From the NCBI GenBank assembly GCA_964419055.1, contig CAYQNU010000026.1, forward strand, positions 1-35,576: a DNA stretch of 35,576 nt, written 5' to 3'. The notes below the pieces were generated by a model, which ran no database searches, was not told where the DNA came from, and was given only the letters and a program-made list of their open reading frames with translations. Position numbers and translations under genes: made by a program. This document shows, piece after piece, positions 34,575-35,576 of this stretch; positions within the stretch are counted from its first letter, which is position 1; every line of letters starts with the position of its first letter. This stretch comes from CAYQNU01 sp964419055. GTDB lineage: Bacteria; Bacteroidota; Bacteroidia; Flavobacteriales_D; Parvicellaceae.

Positions 34575-35050
34575 CGAGGTGAATCCTGCACACCTTCTCG
34601 AGAACAAGACCGAAGACGTATCCCCCTTTTTCCCTCGCACGTTCTCGATACAATTTTCTCACCCGATTTGCGAGGTTCAACAAAACTATCGAACCACTAT
34701 CGTTAGTTCTTGTTTTGTTTGACATTTCATTGCGAAAATTACTCGAACTGACTGACGCACCAAAGAACAATTTAAATCAGGTCTTTCTGATAGCTATTGT
34801 TGTGAAGTGAAACCCTCGCACGTTCTCGATACAATTTCTTTCATTTCATTTCAGAAATCACTCGAACTGACTGACGCACCAAAGTACAATTTCAATCGAA
34901 CTGACTAACGCACCAATAACAATTACAATTAATTCGCTCAGATAGCTATCAGTGTGAAGTGAATCCTGCACACCTTCTCGATACAATTTCTTTCATTTCA
35001 TTTCAGAAACCTACCGATAGCTATAGGTACGAACTGACTGACGCTCGGTG
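34575..35050. repeat. Mosaic repeat field upstream of the GIY-YIG gene
   Basis: Recurrent words in the same order. Box A, TTCTCGATACAATTT, is at 34642-34656, 34823-34837 and 34975-34989. Box B, CGAACTGACTGACGC, is at 34744-34758, 34863-34877 and 35030-35044, with a variant CGAACTGACTAACGC at 34897-34911. A leader word around GTGAATCCTGCACACC precedes two box A-like sites (34579 and 34958), and GATAGCTAT is at 34789, 34941 and 35016. Long and short forms of the A-to-B segment alternate. The long form is shared with 35457-35576. Confidence 0.85.
34598..34715 (+). repeat. 118-bp direct repeat, copy 1
   Basis: Starts TCGAGAACAAGAC and ends TTCTTGTTT. It matches 35457-35576 closely, with an almost identical core from the CCTCGCACGTTCTCG word through CGATTTGCGAGGTTC to the ending, and divergence of the first 40 bases. 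Inside, TCGAGAAC faces GTTCTCGA, an inverted pair. Confidence 0.9.
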
Positions 35051-35065
35051 AAAAAAAAAATATTC

Positions 35066-35073
35066 TAATTTTG
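35066..35073 (+). promoter_or_regulatory. -7 box TAATTTTG directly before the GIY-YIG gene
   Basis: TAnnTTTG match that ends only 5 bases before the GTG start at 35079. A normal start site about 7 bases past the box would fall at the start codon, implying a leaderless transcript. A run of ten A residues precedes it. Confidence 0.45.
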
Positions 35074-35078
35074 CAGCA

Positions 35079-35399
35079 GTGAAAACATTCTATCTTTACA
35101 TACTCAAATGTTCTGACAACACATTATATACTGGTGTAACTTCAAACTTAGACCAAAGAATTCAACAACACAATTCAAGGTTTTTTAAAGATTCATATAC
35201 CTCTTCAAGACTTCCTGTAGAACTTTTATGGTACACTGAATTTTCAGATCCGTATTCTGCATTTGATTGGGAAAAAAGGATAAAAAAGTGGTCTCAAAAA
35301 AAGAAAATTGCTGTAATTGAAGGGCGTTACAATGATTTAATTGAATTGTCAAAGAAAAACTTCCATACTAATGAAGAATCTGATAGTCAGTTCGAGTGA
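35079..35399 (+). CDS. GIY-YIG nuclease family protein embedded in repeats
   Basis: A 106-residue single-domain GIY-YIG protein. The two half-motifs are YLYILKCSDNTLYTG (residues 5-19), the catalytic Arg is Arg27 (NLDQRIQQHN) and the metal-binding Glu is Glu65 in DWEKRIKKW. It resembles the small YhbQ/UPF0213-like group. It starts with GTG next to a -7 box and ends in AGTCAGTTCGAGTGA (35385-35399), an inverted copy of the box B repeat that supplies its last four codons and stop. Repeat modules flank it in opposite orientation. It could be a mobile or repeat-processing nuclease; function is inferred. Confidence 0.88.
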   Translation: MKTFYLYILKCSDNTLYTGVTSNLDQRIQQHNSRFFKDSYTSSRLPVELLWYTEFSDPYSAFDWEKRIKKWSQKKKIAVIEGRYNDLIELSKKNFHTNEESDSQFE

Positions 35400-35464
35400 T
35401 TTTCGTATATTTTATAGTGATTTTGTTAAAAATCATTAGTAAAATAGAAAATAGTATCGAGAAC
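35385..35464 (-). repeat. Inverted repeat module downstream of the GIY-YIG gene
   Basis: On the minus strand this reads GTTCTCGATAC, an AT-rich middle of about 55 bases, then AAAATCACTCGAACTGACT, the same A-to-B module order as the upstream repeats but inverted. Box A inverted is GTATCGAGAAC at 35454-35464, and box B inverted is 35385-35395, inside the coding region. Confidence 0.8.
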
Positions 35465-35576
35465 AAGACTGAAAACTAAACACCATTTCTTTCCCTCGCA
35501 CGTTCTCGATACAATTTCTTTACCCGATTTGCGAGGTTCAACAAAACTATCGAACCACATTCGTTTGTTCTTGTTT
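35457..35576 (+). repeat. Direct repeat, copy 2, running to the right edge
   Basis: A near copy of 34598-34715. GTATCGAGAAC (35454-35464) and GTTCTCGATAC (35502-35512) form a perfect 11-bp inverted pair around a 37-base loop. The match reaches the last base of the window, so the true end is not seen. Confidence 0.88.

Noticed and set aside
34486..34770. 94-residue leftward ORF in the repeat field
   Set aside because: It spans repeat modules and non-coding sequence, has no recognisable domain and is an open frame by chance.
34206..35078. rRNA or tRNA genes in the non-coding right end
   Set aside because: No tRNA cloverleaf or rRNA-like conserved sequence was seen. The structure comes from the repeats.

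Overview
The window looks like a contig from a chromosome of the phylum Bacteroidota, most likely a flavobacteria-like lineage. It is AT-rich, has few Shine-Dalgarno sites, and shows Bacteroidota-type -7 boxes (TAnnTTTG) upstream of several genes. It carries a type IX secretion (T9SS) and gliding gene set (gldJ, a porP/sprF homologue, porU, porV), a short Bacteroidota-type primary sigma factor, a long-form GAPDH, and the conserved block LptD-like / amidase / MlaD-like / two Fe-S proteins. No rRNA or tRNA gene was found, and no prophage or CRISPR array. Both window ends lie inside repeats, so this may be a whole contig broken at repeats.

Layout. 1-1760 is an accessory segment: a 24-bp tandem repeat, a trypsin-like protease, a large structured intergenic element and a zinc-ribbon/carboxypeptidase-regulatory-like protein. 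The boundaries of the last gene resemble those of an integron gene cassette. 1960-5650 holds a lipoprotein gene, then a coiled-coil protein, ZapA and RNase Y (cell division and RNA decay). 5690-8600 has a GNAT acetyltransferase, a TIGR02757 protein, a small beta-barrel-like protein and a PPK2 kinase. 8620-17180 is an envelope block: LptD-like protein diverging from an amidase, MlaD-like, membrane Fe-S, CCG Fe-S, lipoprotein and DUF-type run. 17210-20300 has HU, Fmt, a secreted protein and an RlmI-like methyltransferase. 20320-28890 is the T9SS/gliding locus, with gldJ and porP/sprF leftward and porU and porV rightward from a shared promoter region. 29040-34270 has a small acidic protein, a three-gene leftward run (phosphoesterase plus two exported proteins) and a leftward HAD / GAPDH / rpoD block.

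The right end (about 34570-35576) is the most unusual part. A small GIY-YIG nuclease gene is embedded in a family of mosaic repeats. Same-direction repeat modules precede it, an inverted module begins inside its last codons, and a 118-120 bp direct repeat lies on each side. This resembles a nuclease-associated repeat system that could be mobile, analogous in layout to REP/RAYT systems but with a GIY-YIG enzyme. Function and mobility are inference.

How the genes connect: much of the window serves the cell surface. LptD-like, amidase and MlaD-like proteins maintain the outer membrane and wall. GldJ, PorP/SprF, PorU and PorV belong to the T9SS, which exports and anchors surface proteins and drives gliding in relatives. 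ZapA and the coiled-coil partner act at the division ring, and RpoD recognises the TAnnTTTG-type promoters noted here.
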